From: Psychrobacillus sp032154225 | Lineage (GTDB): Bacteria; Bacillota; Bacilli; Bacillales_A; Planococcaceae | Length of the DNA: 64,000 nucleotides | Direction of reading: 5' to 3' | NCBI RefSeq assembly: GCF_032154225.1 | Contig: NZ_JALDYF010000015.1 | Location: 1-64,000, forward strand | Shown: in pieces, positions 1 to 7,684 of the stretch | Layout: each line of letters begins with the position of its first letter | Numbering within the stretch: the first letter of the stretch is position 1 | Notes under the pieces: model-generated | The model's database searches: none | What the model was told of the DNA's origin: nothing | The model's input: the letters and a program-made list of their open reading frames with translations, nothing else | Program-made: the position numbers and the translations under genes

Positions 1-202
1 GGTTAAAATGGCTTCAGCAAGTGGCGAATCGATGAAATCCAGGTTCACAAATAACGAAATTCAAACCATGTTAGAAGAATCAGGTTTGCTTATTTAAGAA
101 CATTTGACACCTAATGCAATACAGGAACTTTTCTTTAGAGATCGTACAGATTATTTATGTGCTTTTGAGACAGTCCATTTTATCCATGCTGTAAAGAGGT
201 AA
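1..202 (+). pseudogene. 3' remnant of a class I SAM-dependent methyltransferase with an in-frame stop
   Basis: The frame open from base 2 gives the C-terminal ~66 residues of what looks like a class I SAM-dependent methyltransferase (…MASASGESMK… then NNEIQTMLEESGLLI). A TAA at 95-97 falls inside the conserved tail, where relatives have Tyr (GLLI[stop]EHLTP). The same frame then stays open to TAA at 200-202 and ends FETVHFIHAVKR. One base change therefore explains the loss of roughly the last 35 residues. The 5' part lies outside the window. The family is recognised from the tail only; that it is a broken gene is well supported. Confidence 0.7.
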
Positions 203-260
203 TATATAATTTTAAATACTTTTCATTGCCTCAATTATTGAGCGGTATTTTTTGTTTTTC

Positions 261-293
261 TTATTGAAGTAAAGCCCCTGTTAGTTTAAGTAC
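261..293. repeat. cassette-boundary repeat 1 (single core, degenerate)
   Basis: It reads TTATTGAAGTAAAGC, then CCCTGTTAG where other copies have ACCCGTTAG, then TTTAAGTAC. It is the left-most copy of the array. The sequence after the core (TTTAAGTACATCTCTTCAC) belongs to an extended-border subgroup also present at 4184, 12543 and 17850. Confidence 0.7.
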
Positions 294-405
294 ATCTCTT
301 CACAAACTCTGTAAATTAAGCCAGCTATTCTCCATTTGTATATCTATTGTCTCCCATCATTTAGTTAGAACTTTCTCCTGGTTTTGCATTTGAATTAACT
401 GCTTT

Positions 406-501
406 CTAACTATTGTTATTAATTTTCTTATTTCTCCTGTCAACTAATAAAGCAAAGGCGATAATAATAAAAAGAATAATAAGAATTATTAACCAAATCA
501 A
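406..501 (-). CDS. 31-residue single-pass membrane peptide
   Basis: A small gene with TTG start at 499-501 and an AAAGGAGA ribosome binding site 7 nt upstream, ending TAG at 406-408. The product is one hydrophobic segment (starts MIWLIILIILFIIIIAFALL) followed by a basic tail DRRNKKINNNS, so it should be a membrane peptide with a cytoplasmic C-terminus. It is the only candidate gene between boundary repeats 1 and 2 and has the same orientation as most cassette genes. Function unknown; it could be a toxin-like or regulatory peptide, but nothing shows this. Confidence 0.5.
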   Translation of the reverse strand: MIWLIILIILFIIIAFALLVDRRNKKINNNS

Positions 502-562
502 ACTTATCTCTCCTTTATTGACAGTATATTCGAACTTAAAAATACAATCATTTTAAAGGATT

Positions 563-601
563 TTCTTATTCAACTAAAACGTTGCGCTAGTTGAACAAGA
601 A
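563..601. repeat. cassette-boundary repeat 2 (short form)
   Basis: Near-perfect hairpin: arm TTCTTATTCAACTA at 563-576 against TAGTTGAACAAGAA at 588-601, one mismatch. The core is drifted (GCGCTAG instead of GCGTTAG). No terminator element is present. Confidence 0.75.
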
Positions 602-615
602 TAGCTTAAAAGCAA

Positions 616-756
616 TCATTGTTTTCTTTTTCTAAATAGTATTAGCCCCATAATAATTAGAATAATAGAAATTAATAAGGCTTGACCAATTCCAATTGGT
701 GTAAAAAAACTTAAAAGTAAAATAAGAATTCCTAGTATGATTAATCCGATACCCAT
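616..756 (-). CDS. small two-TM membrane protein
   Basis: 46 residues starting MGIGLIILGILILLLSFF, with two hydrophobic segments (about 2-18 and 22-40) and a basic C-terminus (LFRKRKQ). An earlier in-frame ATG at 796-798 exists, but it has no ribosome binding site. The ATG at 754-756 is preceded by GAGGTGG at 9 nt spacing, which decides the start. The gene is the sole content of the cassette between boundary repeats 2 and 3. No family recognised. Confidence 0.55.
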   Translation of the reverse strand: MGIGLIILGILILLLSFFTPIGIGQALLISIILIIMGLILFRKRKQ

Positions 757-806
757 TAAATTTTTCCACCTCTTCTCTTTTTTTGCTACCATTATCACAC
801 AAAAGA

Positions 807-880
807 TTCTTCAACTAAACTGCACCGTTAGTAAAAAAGCTTTACTTCTTATTGAAGTAAAGCACCCTCTAGTTGAAGAA
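807..880. repeat. cassette-boundary repeat 3 (long form, with terminator)
   Basis: Outer arms TTCTTCAACTA (807-817) and TAGTTGAAGAA (870-880) are exact complements. Inside are a first core CACCGTTAG, then a perfect 10-bp hairpin GCTTTACTTC / GAAGTAAAGC (839-863). Read on the minus strand this is an intrinsic terminator followed by a U-tract. The second core is drifted (CCCTCTAG). Confidence 0.85.
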
Positions 881-892
881 GAAAAGCGAAGT

Positions 893-1768
893 TTATAAAG
901 AATTTTTAAGACGATGAAATGATTTTGTTTGAGCAAATGGTTCAAACCCAATAGACTTGTAAAATTCATATGTTTTAGGAGAAGTACAAACAACAATGGC
1001 CGTGTTTGCTCCCTTATCACGCAAAGCATTAAGAGCTAGCTTACAAACGGAACTGCCTAATCCCATTCTCCAAAATCTCGGATCCGTTCCCACAGGCTCC
1101 AGTAAACCTACTTTATTAATTTCATCAAACCAAATTAAACAAAATGCTGCGAACTCACCATTAGGGGATTCTATTACCCAATCAAGAGAAGAATCGTAAG
1201 GATATGTATTCATAACATTCCGGTAGCTTTCTTCTGTGACTCTTGATCCCGAGAATGAAGCCCTCTGTACTCCCACTCTATTTGTTAAATCCCCGCCCCC
1301 CTTGATATGTCGTGCTTTAAATTCATTTGGCAAATTTACAGGGAAATGACAACTATCTAATGAAATTTTTGAGAGGACTTCAGGAGTTTCTTCTAATGGG
1401 TTGAATAAAGAATCTTCTAAGGCTGAAATAAGATGAGACTCCGTTTCAAGAACGGTTACCCTTTGTTCATTGGTTTCAGTTATTTTTTTAAACCAACTAA
1501 TTACATCCTTGGATAATTCAGTGAAATTAGGGTCAACTTGAAACATTAAACTGCCAGGTAGTTTTACCCATCCCCAAGCCACTGGTTTTTCATCCATCTC
1601 CCAAATTGCAGTAATCCATTCATCTTCACGCCCAGCGTGTCGATGGCGTTGCCAAGCTAAATCGCCAATATGGTAATTAGATTCCAGTGTCCATATAGCT
1701 TGTGTAAGTTTCTGCATTCGTTTTAAATCACTTGAATCTTTATAAGTTCGAATTACAGGTTTACTCAT
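893..1768 (-). CDS. GNAT family N-acetyltransferase
   Basis: 291 residues. The C-terminal ~130 residues carry the acetyl-CoA binding region of the GNAT fold, with motif A RFWRMGLGSSVCK near residue 235, followed by a beta strand (ANTAIVVCTS) and the motif B region TYEFYKSIGFEPF. The N-terminal half also looks GNAT-like but lacks a clear motif A, as in tandem-GNAT enzymes in which only one domain is active. The start has GAGGAG 9 nt upstream. Such enzymes acetylate amines of small molecules, antibiotics or proteins; the substrate cannot be read from sequence. It is the only gene between boundary repeats 3 and 4. Confidence 0.85.
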   Translation of the reverse strand: MSKPVIRTYKDSSDLKRMQKLTQAIWTLESNYHIGDLAWQRHRHAGREDEWITAIWEMDEKPVAWGWVKLPGSLMFQVDPNFTELSKDVISWFKKITETNEQRVTVLETESHLISALEDSLFNPLEETPEVLSKISLDSCHFPVNLPNEFKARHIKGGGDLTNRVGVQRASFSGSRVTEESYRNVMNTYPYDSSLDWVIESPNGEFAAFCLIWFDEINKVGLLEPVGTDPRFWRMGLGSSVCKLALNALRDKGANTAIVVCTSPKTYEFYKSIGFEPFAQTKSFHRLKNSL

Positions 1769-1932
1769 TTATTTAATCTCCTCGATTCTTCTTGGTATTT
1801 GTAACCAGCTTTTCGATATTCCCCCTTTTGTCTTCCCTGTAAAAAAATCGTATTTAATCATCTTAAACTTACTACTGATGGCTGCTAAAGATTTCTTACT
1901 AATGCCTTACTTTAACAAGATAAGAGTAGACC

Positions 1933-1970
1933 CTTTATTAAACTAAACTGCTGCGTTAGTTTAATAAGAG
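1933..1970. repeat. cassette-boundary repeat 4 (short form)
   Basis: Hairpin with arms CTTTATTAAACTAA and TTAGTTTAATAAGAG around ACTGCTGCG. This is one of the most regular short copies, with no terminator. Confidence 0.85.
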
Positions 1971-1998
1971 AGAAGACCTATCTAAGTAGCTCAATGAT

Positions 1999-2021
1999 CT
2001 TCAAGTAAAGCACCGTTCAAC
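1999..2021. repeat. decayed boundary repeat core (4b)
   Basis: CTTCAAGTAAAGCACCGTTCAAC keeps the GTAAAGCACC half, but the core TTAG is missing, apparently deleted. It lies directly before the stop codon of the lipoprotein gene at 2026. Confidence 0.5.
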
Positions 2022-2025
2022 AAAG

Positions 2026-2460
2026 TTACTTACTATTATTATGCAGATCAATTGACTCTTCAAAGTCATCCCATTTTACATTTACCTTTATAACTTCATC
2101 TTCATGTACTTTTGCCCCGCCTCTTGAACTACCTGAAGACGAGAATGTTCCTGATGATGGAGGTTCCGTAAACTCTTCAATGCCACTCCCATGACCACTA
2201 TTGGTTTCATAGGAGTATTCAAGTTTTTGTAATGAAGACAACTCTTCTAAGGAACCTTTGTATTTTAATATAAACCTAAAGTCATCTTCGTTCGCATAAG
2301 TTTTTTGTCCGTCTCTTTCTCCCCATTTTTCTGTCCCATTATAGGTGTATTCAGCTTCCCAATGCTCACTTTCCCCACTAAATATATAAGCAATGAATGT
2401 TGTTTCTGAACAAGATGTTAAAAGCATTAGTGTAAATATTAAAGTAATTATTTTCTTCAA
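2026..2460 (-). CDS. small lipoprotein
   Basis: 144 residues with a lipoprotein signal peptide: MKKIITLIFTLMLLTSCSE, lipobox LTSC, predicted lipidated Cys near residue 17. The start chosen is TTG at 2458-2460, because AGGGGGA lies about 8 nt upstream. An ATG 24 nt earlier would place that binding site inside the coding sequence and has no site of its own. The mature part contains a Ser/Gly-rich stretch (SSGTFSSSGSSRGG). No family recognised; it should be anchored to the outer face of the membrane. Confidence 0.65.
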   Translation of the reverse strand: MKKIITLIFTLMLLTSCSETTFIAYIFSGESEHWEAEYTYNGTEKWGERDGQKTYANEDDFRFILKYKGSLEELSSLQKLEYSYETNSGHGSGIEEFTEPPSSGTFSSSGSSRGGAKVHEDEVIKVNVKWDDFEESIDLHNNSK

Positions 2461-2607
2461 ATCAACTCTCCCCCTAATGAACATTAAATTGAATTATCTC
2501 CATGACACACTTCTAAAAATACCTCTTATTTAAAATACATCCTATGTCTATAATTCTATTAAGTTGGCAATAATCCTTTTAATATTACTATTTTAGGGGG
2601 AATCGAA

Positions 2608-3442
2608 TTGTTACTGTCAAAAGCATGGTCCTCGTTTGAAGCGGATGAACGAATAGAGGGCTTTTCACTACAAACGTTAAAAGCCTACGGGTTACAATTT
2701 TTGCTACTAATCGATTATTTTAAGTATAGAGAAATAGAATCACTGGATACAAATCAACTGAAGGAATATCTCTCTATAGCCGGCAAACATTTAAAACCGG
2801 CCAGTCTTGCACACCGAATCCGCTTTATGAAATAATTTTCCCGTTGGTCCCATGAAGAAGGCCACCTGAGTAAAAATCCAACTTCCAAAATTAAAGAACC
2901 CAAAGCAGGTAAACGGATACCCAAGTATTTGACTGAAACGGGAGATAGAACACCTTCGTGAATCTTGTCATTCTCCTATGGAAAAAGCGATTTTTGAATT
3001 CATGTTTTCTACTGGTTGTCGTATCGGAGAAATAGTTGCGTTAGAAAAGAACCATATTAATTGGTCCAATCAATCTGCTATTGTTAGAGGAAAAGGAGAC
3101 AAGGGAAGGGAGGTATATTTTAATACACGCTGTGATATATGGCTTAAACGCTATATTGAAAGTCGTTATGACCATAATTCAGCTATCTTTGTCACAGCAA
3201 GACAACTACATAAAATGAGTGTCGCTCAAATGCGATACATCATTAAACGAATCTCTAATCGTGCAGAAATTAATAAAGAGATTCACCCACATCAACTTAG
3301 ACACAGCTACGCAACTCATTTGATGAATAATGGAGCCCCTATTGAAGTCATACAAAGTCTTATGGGGCATGAGAAAAGTGAAACGACTAGGATCTATGCT
3401 CAATTAAGCGGAAGGTTAAAGAAAGAGTATTATCAGAAATAA
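2608..3442 (+). pseudogene. tyrosine recombinase (XerC/D or phage-integrase family), broken by nonsense and frameshift
   Basis: Read with two repairs, this is a complete ~277-residue tyrosine recombinase. It has a SAM-like N-terminal domain (about 1-85) and a catalytic domain with the expected residues: Arg in CRIGEIVALE, Lys in GKGDKGRE, HQLRHSYATHL, LMGHEKSETTRIYAQ with the nucleophile Tyr. TAA at 2833-2835 interrupts the frame after RIRFMK, and the same frame continues FSRWSHEEGHLSKNP. A one-base frameshift near 2938 then moves the rest (EIEHLRE… onward) into another frame. The start is TTG 2608 with GGGGG upstream. No extra ~20-residue insertion typical of integron IntI is seen before the HxxRH box. 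It lies in the middle of the repeat-bounded gene array, opposite to most cassette genes, and could be its former recombinase, but as read here it is non-functional. Confidence 0.85.
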
Positions 3443-3452
3443 TTTTATATAT

Positions 3453-3485
3453 AAAGGAGTAACGTCATTATGACGTTGCTCCTTT
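3453..3485 (+). terminator. intrinsic terminator after the recombinase
   Basis: AAAGGAG and AACGTCA pair with TGACGTT and CTCCTTT, giving a long stem with a 3-nt loop and ending in TTTT. It starts 10 nt after the recombinase stop. Confidence 0.75.
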
Positions 3486-3487
3486 TG

Positions 3488-3516
3488 ACAAACGCACCCG
3501 TTAGTTGAAGAAGAAC
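3488..3516. repeat. cassette-boundary repeat 5 (single core)
   Basis: ACAAACGCACCCGTTAG followed by TTGAAGAAGAAC. It is a right-half copy adjoining the recombinase terminator, which here takes the place of the usual 42-bp terminator element. Confidence 0.75.
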
Positions 3517-3518
3517 AA

Positions 3519-4139
3519 TCAATTTATTTTAGAAATTATTATTTTTCTATACATTCCATTCATCATAATTGGTATATCTTCTTCTACTTTTATGCTTTTA
3601 TTTTTTTTAGGGATTAATTCTTCAAAACTCCGACCAATGTCCGTTCCTAATACTTCAATAATTGGTCTTAATATCGTCTTTAGTAACGAAAGTTTTTTAT
3701 TTTTAGGTGCAAATTTATCAAAAATGATTATTTTTCCTTCGTGTTTTAAAACCCTTGTGATTTCTTGGAAACACTTATTAGCATCAGGTACAACCGAAAG
3801 GATAAGACTTGCTACCACATAGTCGAAGGAATCGTTGTCAAAATCCATATTTTGAGCATCCATTTCCAAAAATTTTATCGTAGTATCCTTGAACTTTATT
3901 TTTGCCTTTCCAAGCATATCTGGCGAGTAATCAATTGCTGTTATATCTAAGTTAGAAAAATTGATTAACTCTAAATCAGCACCCGTTCCTACACCAACAA
4001 ACAAGATTTTTTGTTTATTATCGAATGGGATTGTTTGGAATATTTGTTTTCGAGCACTTAGAAATATACCTGAATTAAAAAACTTATCATAAATTGGAGA
4101 ACCAATCTTATAAATAATTTTATTCCATGAATTGTTCAA
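3519..4139 (-). CDS. class I SAM-dependent methyltransferase
   Basis: 206 residues with the Rossmann methyltransferase pattern: motif I VGVGTGADLE near residue 50, the acidic end of strand 2 (ITAIDYSPDML), motif II/III MDAQNMDFDNDSFDYVVAS and post-motif VLKHEGKIIIFDKF. This is the UbiE/Methyltransf_11 type that methylates small molecules. The start is TTG at 4137-4139 with GGGGGTG 7 nt upstream; no ATG with a better site was seen. Sole gene between boundary repeats 5 and 6. Substrate unknown. Confidence 0.85.
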   Translation of the reverse strand: MNNSWNKIIYKIGSPIYDKFFNSGIFLSARKQIFQTIPFDNKQKILFVGVGTGADLELINFSNLDITAIDYSPDMLGKAKIKFKDTTIKFLEMDAQNMDFDNDSFDYVVASLILSVVPDANKCFQEITRVLKHEGKIIIFDKFAPKNKKLSLLKTILRPIIEVLGTDIGRSFEELIPKKNKSIKVEEDIPIMMNGMYRKIIISKIN

Positions 4140-4160
4140 ATCACTACACCCCCATTTTTT

Positions 4161-4196
4161 TCTTGTTCAACTAAACTGCACCGTTAGTTTAAGTGT
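4161..4196. repeat. cassette-boundary repeat 6 (short form, extended border)
   Basis: TCTTGTTCAACTAAACTGCA then CCGTTAGTTTAAGTG. The following TAACATTTCACAAAC matches the extended border of copies 1, 17 and 24. Confidence 0.85.
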
Positions 4197-4330
4197 AACA
4201 TTTCACAAACAAAACAATCTCACGAAAAATCAACCCTAGCCTTTAACATAGCCATTATAAAAAGAAAATATTAGGTTTGGATGAATCTAATTATAAGTGA
4301 GAATAATTATTATAGAAAGTAGGGGATAAT

Positions 4331-4909
4331 ATGAAAAAAGGTTTAATGGTTATACCCATGGTTTTACTAATTGCTGCAGGTTGTAGTGACGAAACGGTAG
4401 ATGTGGTAGAACAAAGCAATAAAAAAGAGGACACAGTGGTGGTAGAAAAAGAAACTCCAAAAGAAACAACAACTGTTGAATCTGGTACGACGAAGAAAGT
4501 AGCGAAAGATGAACCAAAAGAAGTGACGCCAGCTACAGGTAGCGTAGAAGATGGCGAACCGATGGATGACATTTCAGAAGAGGACTACCTTAAATCTTAT
4601 TATGACTCAGCAGAAAAAGTGGGGTACGTTACCAACATCGAAAAAACGAATGCTGGAAACCAATTAACAGTGGACTTTGCTGAGTTTGTTATTGATAACT
4701 CACATGATGTTGGTTTTTATGTTGCAAATAAAGAAGTAGGGAAAGTTATAGTCATTGTGGGAGATAATGTTCAGTTGTATGTGTTGAACGGAACTGAGCT
4801 ATCAGTTACTTCAATTGAAAATATAGCAAATAAAAAAGGAGCGCTTTTTGCGTTTCTTTATGATGATGCTAATAAACTGTTCATGATAGAAGAAAAATAT
4901 TTACCTTAA
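4331..4909 (+). CDS. lipoprotein with charged linker
   Basis: 192 residues. The signal peptide ends in lipobox LIAAGC near residue 18. It is followed by a ~60-residue low-complexity linker rich in Glu, Lys, Thr and Val (DTVVVEKETPKETTTVESG) and then a compact domain from about 85 to the end. The start has TAGGGG 5 nt upstream and an intrinsic terminator follows at 4915. It is one of few plus-strand genes in the array. No family recognised; an extracytoplasmic membrane-anchored role is inferred only from the lipobox. Confidence 0.75.
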   Translation: MKKGLMVIPMVLLIAAGCSDETVDVVEQSNKKEDTVVVEKETPKETTTVESGTTKKVAKDEPKEVTPATGSVEDGEPMDDISEEDYLKSYYDSAEKVGYVTNIEKTNAGNQLTVDFAEFVIDNSHDVGFYVANKEVGKVIVIVGDNVQLYVLNGTELSVTSIENIANKKGALFAFLYDDANKLFMIEEKYLP

Positions 4910-4914
4910 GTACT

Positions 4915-4939
4915 AAAAAAGACCTTTATGGTCTTTTTT
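4915..4939 (+). terminator. intrinsic terminator
   Basis: AAAAAAGACC pairs with GGTCTTTTTT around TTTAT, 5 nt after the lipoprotein stop. Confidence 0.8.
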
Positions 4940-4995
4940 CTATAACCAACAACTTATATAAGAAAGAGAAATATTTTTCTGGAATTCTATTAATA

Positions 4996-5070
4996 AAAAG
5001 TTATGTTAAAGGTAAAGGTTGATTTTAAATACACATAATAAATGAGCTAGGATATTTTCTCCTGGCTCAT
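4996..5070. repeat. duplicated cassette tail, copy A, with hairpin
   Basis: The stretch around TATGTTAAAGGTAAAGG, then ACACATAATAAATGAGCT, matches 11487-11563 along about 75 nt, and both copies run into a boundary core. The hairpin ATGAGCTAGGA / TCCTGGCTCAT (5042-5070) looks like an intrinsic terminator on the minus strand. Confidence 0.65.
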
Positions 5071-5090
5071 TTTACTTTGATATTGTTTTT

Positions 5091-5118
5091 TACTAAAGCA
5101 CCCGTTAGTTGAATAAGC
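5091..5118. repeat. cassette-boundary repeat 7 (single core)
   Basis: TACTAAAGCACCCGTTAG then TTGAATAAG, directly after the hairpin at 5042-5070, which again stands in for the 42-bp terminator element. Confidence 0.8.
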
Positions 5119-5188
5119 ACTTTCTCATTTATTACACGTTATGGTCGAAATGTGTCCATAGTTTACTTCATCGTTTACTTTGTATTTT

Positions 5189-5341
5189 TTATTTTTTATT
5201 TTTTCTAAATAAAAATGTAATTATTATACCTACAATAAGAATCATAATAGCCGCTTTTTCGCCAACAATATTTTGTCCATACAAGAGAACTGGACTAGCA
5301 ACCATAAGTATACCAATAAATCTAACAATACTATTAATCAT
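5189..5341 (-). CDS. 50-residue two-TM membrane protein
   Basis: ATG at 5339-5341 with GGGAG 11 nt upstream; stop TAA at 5189-5191. The product (MINSIVRFIGILMVASPVLL, then a second segment IMILIVGIIITFLF, ending RKNKK) has two membrane spans and a basic tail, like the tiny proteins at 406-501 and 616-756. It fills the cassette between boundary repeats 7 and 8. The longer plus-strand frame over this interval has no ribosome binding site and reads as non-coding. Function unknown. Confidence 0.55.
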   Translation of the reverse strand: MINSIVRFIGILMVASPVLLYGQNIVGEKAAIMILIVGIIITFLFRKNKK

Positions 5342-5360
5342 CTATCGTTTCACTCCCATT

Positions 5361-5438
5361 TTCTTCATAAACTAACCTGCCCCATTAGTAAAAAAGGCTC
5401 TACTCCTTCTTGAAGTAAAGCACCCGTTAGTTGAAGAA
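5361..5438. repeat. cassette-boundary repeat 8 (long form, with terminator)
   Basis: First core CCCCATTAG, then the 42-bp element with hairpin GGCTCTACT / GAAGTAAAGC, then second core CACCCGTTAGTTGAAGAA. The arm is TTCTTCATAAACTAA. Confidence 0.9.
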
Positions 5439-5457
5439 ACACTTTACTTTTTCTTCA

Positions 5458-6150
5458 TCAATGAACACTGTTTTGAAATGGATTTATTACATTCCAACCA
5501 TTTCCCTCGAAAAATTTCTTTAGCATCCATAAATGGTCCATTCCAACTATAAGTAAAATGCGCTCTTCTGTATCAATTGCTATCTCAGTAACGTTTTTAA
5601 AAATTATTAATTCTCTCTCAATCCACTTGTTTAAATAGGAAACACCAATAAATTCATTGTTATTTTCAACAGTTACGTAAGACAGATATATTTTTTCTGT
5701 TTCTTGAACTAGTGCTTCATCGTTTATTTTCTTATATGTATTTAATAGATTCGAATTCAAAATAATATCTGTTAATTTTTCGCTATAAGTACTGAATTTA
5801 TCACTAATATTTGGATAATCACTTAGAATTGCTTCGTTAATACTTATTACATCTTCCTGAGTGAGCTTACCTTCCCAATTTACCGCAAATATTTCTTGAT
5901 GTTGAAGTTTTCGGGCAATTCTAAATCCTAATTGTTCAATTTCATTTATTGCATAATCCCCATTTTGCTTTTTATACAAATCATTTAATTGTTGTTGTTC
6001 TTTTCTTTCATACTCAACGGCAATCTTTGTTGGTTTATATTCACTTAAGAAGTCGACTATTTCTAGAACTTCTTCTCCTTTTCCCTCTATTACTTGTTGC
6101 AATGCTTCGAAATGAAACGTTCCCACAAGCAAGATTTCTTTCTTACCCAT
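5458..6150 (-). CDS. DUF5694-like (TraB/ChaN-like fold) protein
   Basis: 230 residues. It begins KKEILLVGTFHFEALQQV, the signature opening of DUF5694 proteins, a group related to the TraB/PrgY/ChaN-like putative hydrolases. Other family-like features are PTKIAVEYER (~residue 45) and LLIVGMDHLWML near the end. There is no signal peptide, so it is probably cytoplasmic. AGGAGG lies 6 nt before the ATG. The molecular activity of the family is not established to my knowledge. Single gene between boundary repeats 8 and 9. Confidence 0.65.
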   Translation of the reverse strand: MGKKEILLVGTFHFEALQQVIEGKGEEVLEIVDFLSEYKPTKIAVEYERKEQQQLNDLYKKQNGDYAINEIEQLGFRIARKLQHQEIFAVNWEGKLTQEDVISINEAILSDYPNISDKFSTYSEKLTDIILNSNLLNTYKKINDEALVQETEKIYLSYVTVENNNEFIGVSYLNKWIERELIIFKNVTEIAIDTEERILLIVGMDHLWMLKKFFEGNGWNVINPFQNSVH

Positions 6151-6193
6151 TTTATTCCTCCTATCTAATAATTATCCTATCACTCATTGATCC

Positions 6194-6266
6194 TCTTGTT
6201 TCACTAACCTGCCCCGTTAGTAAAAAAGGCTTTACTTTTTCTTGAAGTAAAGCACCAGTTAGCACA
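6194..6266. repeat. cassette-boundary repeat 9 (long form, with terminator)
   Basis: TCTTGTTTCACTAACCTG, core CCCCGTTAG, 42-bp element with GGCTTTACTT hairpin, second core CACCAGTTAG then CACAATTA. Both cores are present; the right arm has diverged. Confidence 0.85.
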
Positions 6267-6314
6267 ATTACCAACCACCAAGAAAGTAGTCGTATTAAAT
6301 CAAGTTTTTCCTAT

Positions 6315-6851
6315 TTACTCCAAACTATTAGAGATAATATTTACAATTTCAGATATGGATAAAGTCCCATCGACAATGATTTCAGAATTTGGTTTTATCG
6401 TTATTAACATCTCAAGATAACCCCGTCTTCCTTGCGAAATATAATTTTTCATATCCATCAAAATATTCTCAACAGAATTATTCTTAAAATCTCTAGTTAC
6501 TCGACGTGCCATTGCGATATCCAAAGGAGTATCAATAAACACAGCTAAATCAATGAATTTACTTGTTTTAGAGTGTTTATAAGCAAACGGAAAGTCCAGC
6601 ACAATGTAATCTAGCGATTCAGTAAGTAACGTCTCTAAATCCCTAATAAAAGGAGCCAAGTTCCACTCGTCATAATTAGCTCCATTGTCAACCCAATCTA
6701 TAATGTCATCAGGACCATCAAAATCATAGTCATCAAAAAAAAGTGTTTTAGAATTTTGTAATCTTTCGTTTAGGTGTGTCGCTATTGTCGTTTTTCCTCC
6801 ACCAGAAACCGAAGCTATGGCAATAACAAGTGGTAGTTTTCCTTTTTTCAT
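6315..6851 (-). CDS. P-loop nucleoside/uridine kinase-like protein
   Basis: 178 residues. Walker A is ASVSGGGKTT near residue 14. An acidic segment TLFFDDYDF and a Walker-B-like YIVLDFPF (~residue 85) follow, then a lid-like basic stretch AMARRVTRDFKNN (~115). This order is that of the uridine kinase/phosphoribulokinase-like group of P-loop kinases. GAGGGGG precedes the ATG. Substrate unknown; nucleosides, sugars or a small metabolite are possible. Single gene between boundary repeats 9 and 10. Confidence 0.75.
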   Translation of the reverse strand: MKKGKLPLVIAIASVSGGGKTTIATHLNERLQNSKTLFFDDYDFDGPDDIIDWVDNGANYDEWNLAPFIRDLETLLTESLDYIVLDFPFAYKHSKTSKFIDLAVFIDTPLDIAMARRVTRDFKNNSVENILMDMKNYISQGRRGYLEMLITIKPNSEIIVDGTLSISEIVNIISNSLE

Positions 6852-6875
6852 AAAATCCCCCTCATTCTCAAATGG

Positions 6876-6955
6876 TCTTCTTTCACTAAACTGCTTCGTT
6901 AGTAAAAAAGGCTCTACCCCTTATTGAAGTAAAGCACCCGTTAGTGAAATAAGAA
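6876..6955. repeat. cassette-boundary repeat 10 (long form, with terminator)
   Basis: CTTTCACTAAACTGCTTCG, core GTTAG, 42-bp element (hairpin GGCTCTACCCC / GAAGTAAAGC), second core ACCCGTTAGTGAAATAAGAA. Confidence 0.9.
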
Positions 6956-6964
6956 TAACTTATA

Positions 6965-7222
6965 TTATTTCTTCTTATTAGGATAAATTAAGTTATTTTC
7001 TACAAAAATCCTACAGTTAATTTTAAAAAAACCACCCATAGCTACTTTAATACTTTTTCTTTCATCATTACTTTTTAGTTCACCATTTAAAATAGCTCTT
7101 AAAGCAAGTCCAAGATTTTCATCCTGTAATTGTCCGTTTACATATAGCTTTTCTCCTGAAAACCAGCTGTTCACCACTTGAATATGGTGACCATCGTGCA
7201 TAACTTCAAATGTTTTTTTCAT
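6965..7222 (-). CDS. hypothetical small beta-rich protein
   Basis: 85 residues (starts MKKTFEVMHDGHHIQVVNSW) with short alternating hydrophobic strands and no signal peptide. The ATG is preceded by AAGGAGG at 11 nt. The segment VVNSWFSGEKLYVNGQLQ looks like a small beta sheet. No family recognised. Single gene between boundary repeats 10 and 11. Confidence 0.6.
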   Translation of the reverse strand: MKKTFEVMHDGHHIQVVNSWFSGEKLYVNGQLQDENLGLALRAILNGELKSNDERKSIKVAMGGFFKINCRIFVENNLIYPNKKK

Positions 7223-7270
7223 ATTAATATTAACCTCCTTAAAGTATCTTCAAGTAAAGTATTAAATTTC

Positions 7271-7302
7271 CTTGTTAAACTAAGCACTCGTTAGTTAAAC
7301 AA
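7271..7302. repeat. cassette-boundary repeat 11 (short form)
   Basis: Arms TTGTTAAACTAA and TTAGTTAAACAA around GCACTCG, one mismatch. A lone TCTTCAAGTAAAG half-element lies just before it at 7247-7259. Confidence 0.8.
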
Positions 7303-7307
7303 ACCAT

Positions 7308-7556
7308 CTAACCTAAATATACAATTTCGCCATTTTCTTTTTTTGCACGAATCGTGATTTTCCCAACACACTGCTCTGGATTGTTATAACCACTTTCAAC
7401 TTCTTCAAATAACGTAGATAATAGAGTTTCTATTTCACCTAGTGTTGTATCTTTAGAAAGTTTATGTACACCCATTAGTTCAACACCTTTAAAAGCGTCT
7501 TCTATACCCTGAACTTCAATTCCTCCAAATGCTTTAACTTCAATTTCTATTTTCAT
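7308..7556 (-). CDS. hypothetical small acidic protein
   Basis: 82 residues, starting MKIEIEVKAFGGIEVQGIED, mixed alpha/beta in appearance, no membrane segment. AAGGAGG lies about 8 nt before the ATG. No family recognised. It sits alone between boundary repeats 11 and 12 and ends only a few bases from repeat 11. Confidence 0.6.
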   Translation of the reverse strand: MKIEIEVKAFGGIEVQGIEDAFKGVELMGVHKLSKDTTLGEIETLLSTLFEEVESGYNNPEQCVGKITIRAKKENGEIVYLG

Positions 7557-7607
7557 GTATATTACCTCCTTAGAACTTTAATACATTTACGAATTAACTT
7601 TAAAATT

Positions 7608-7684
7608 GTTTCACTACCCTATAGTTCATAAAGAAAAAAGGCTTTACTCCTTCTTGAAGTAAAGCACCCGTTAGTTCAATTTCT
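7608..7684. repeat. cassette-boundary repeat 12 (long form, left half decayed)
   Basis: TTGTTTCACTACCCTATAG replaces the usual first core. The terminator hairpin GGCTTTACTCC / GAAGTAAAGC and the second core ACCCGTTAGTTCAAT are intact. The stop codon of the gene at 7671 lies inside this core. Confidence 0.85.

Noticed and set aside
2608..3442. Integron integrase IntI
   Set aside because: The repaired protein lacks the extra segment that IntI enzymes carry before the HxxRH box; it is a general XerC/D-like recombinase. The array is therefore called integron-like only by organisation.
5109..5375. 88-codon plus-strand frame
   Set aside because: It lies over the minus-strand 50-residue membrane protein, which has an SD site and coding-like ends; the plus frame has neither.
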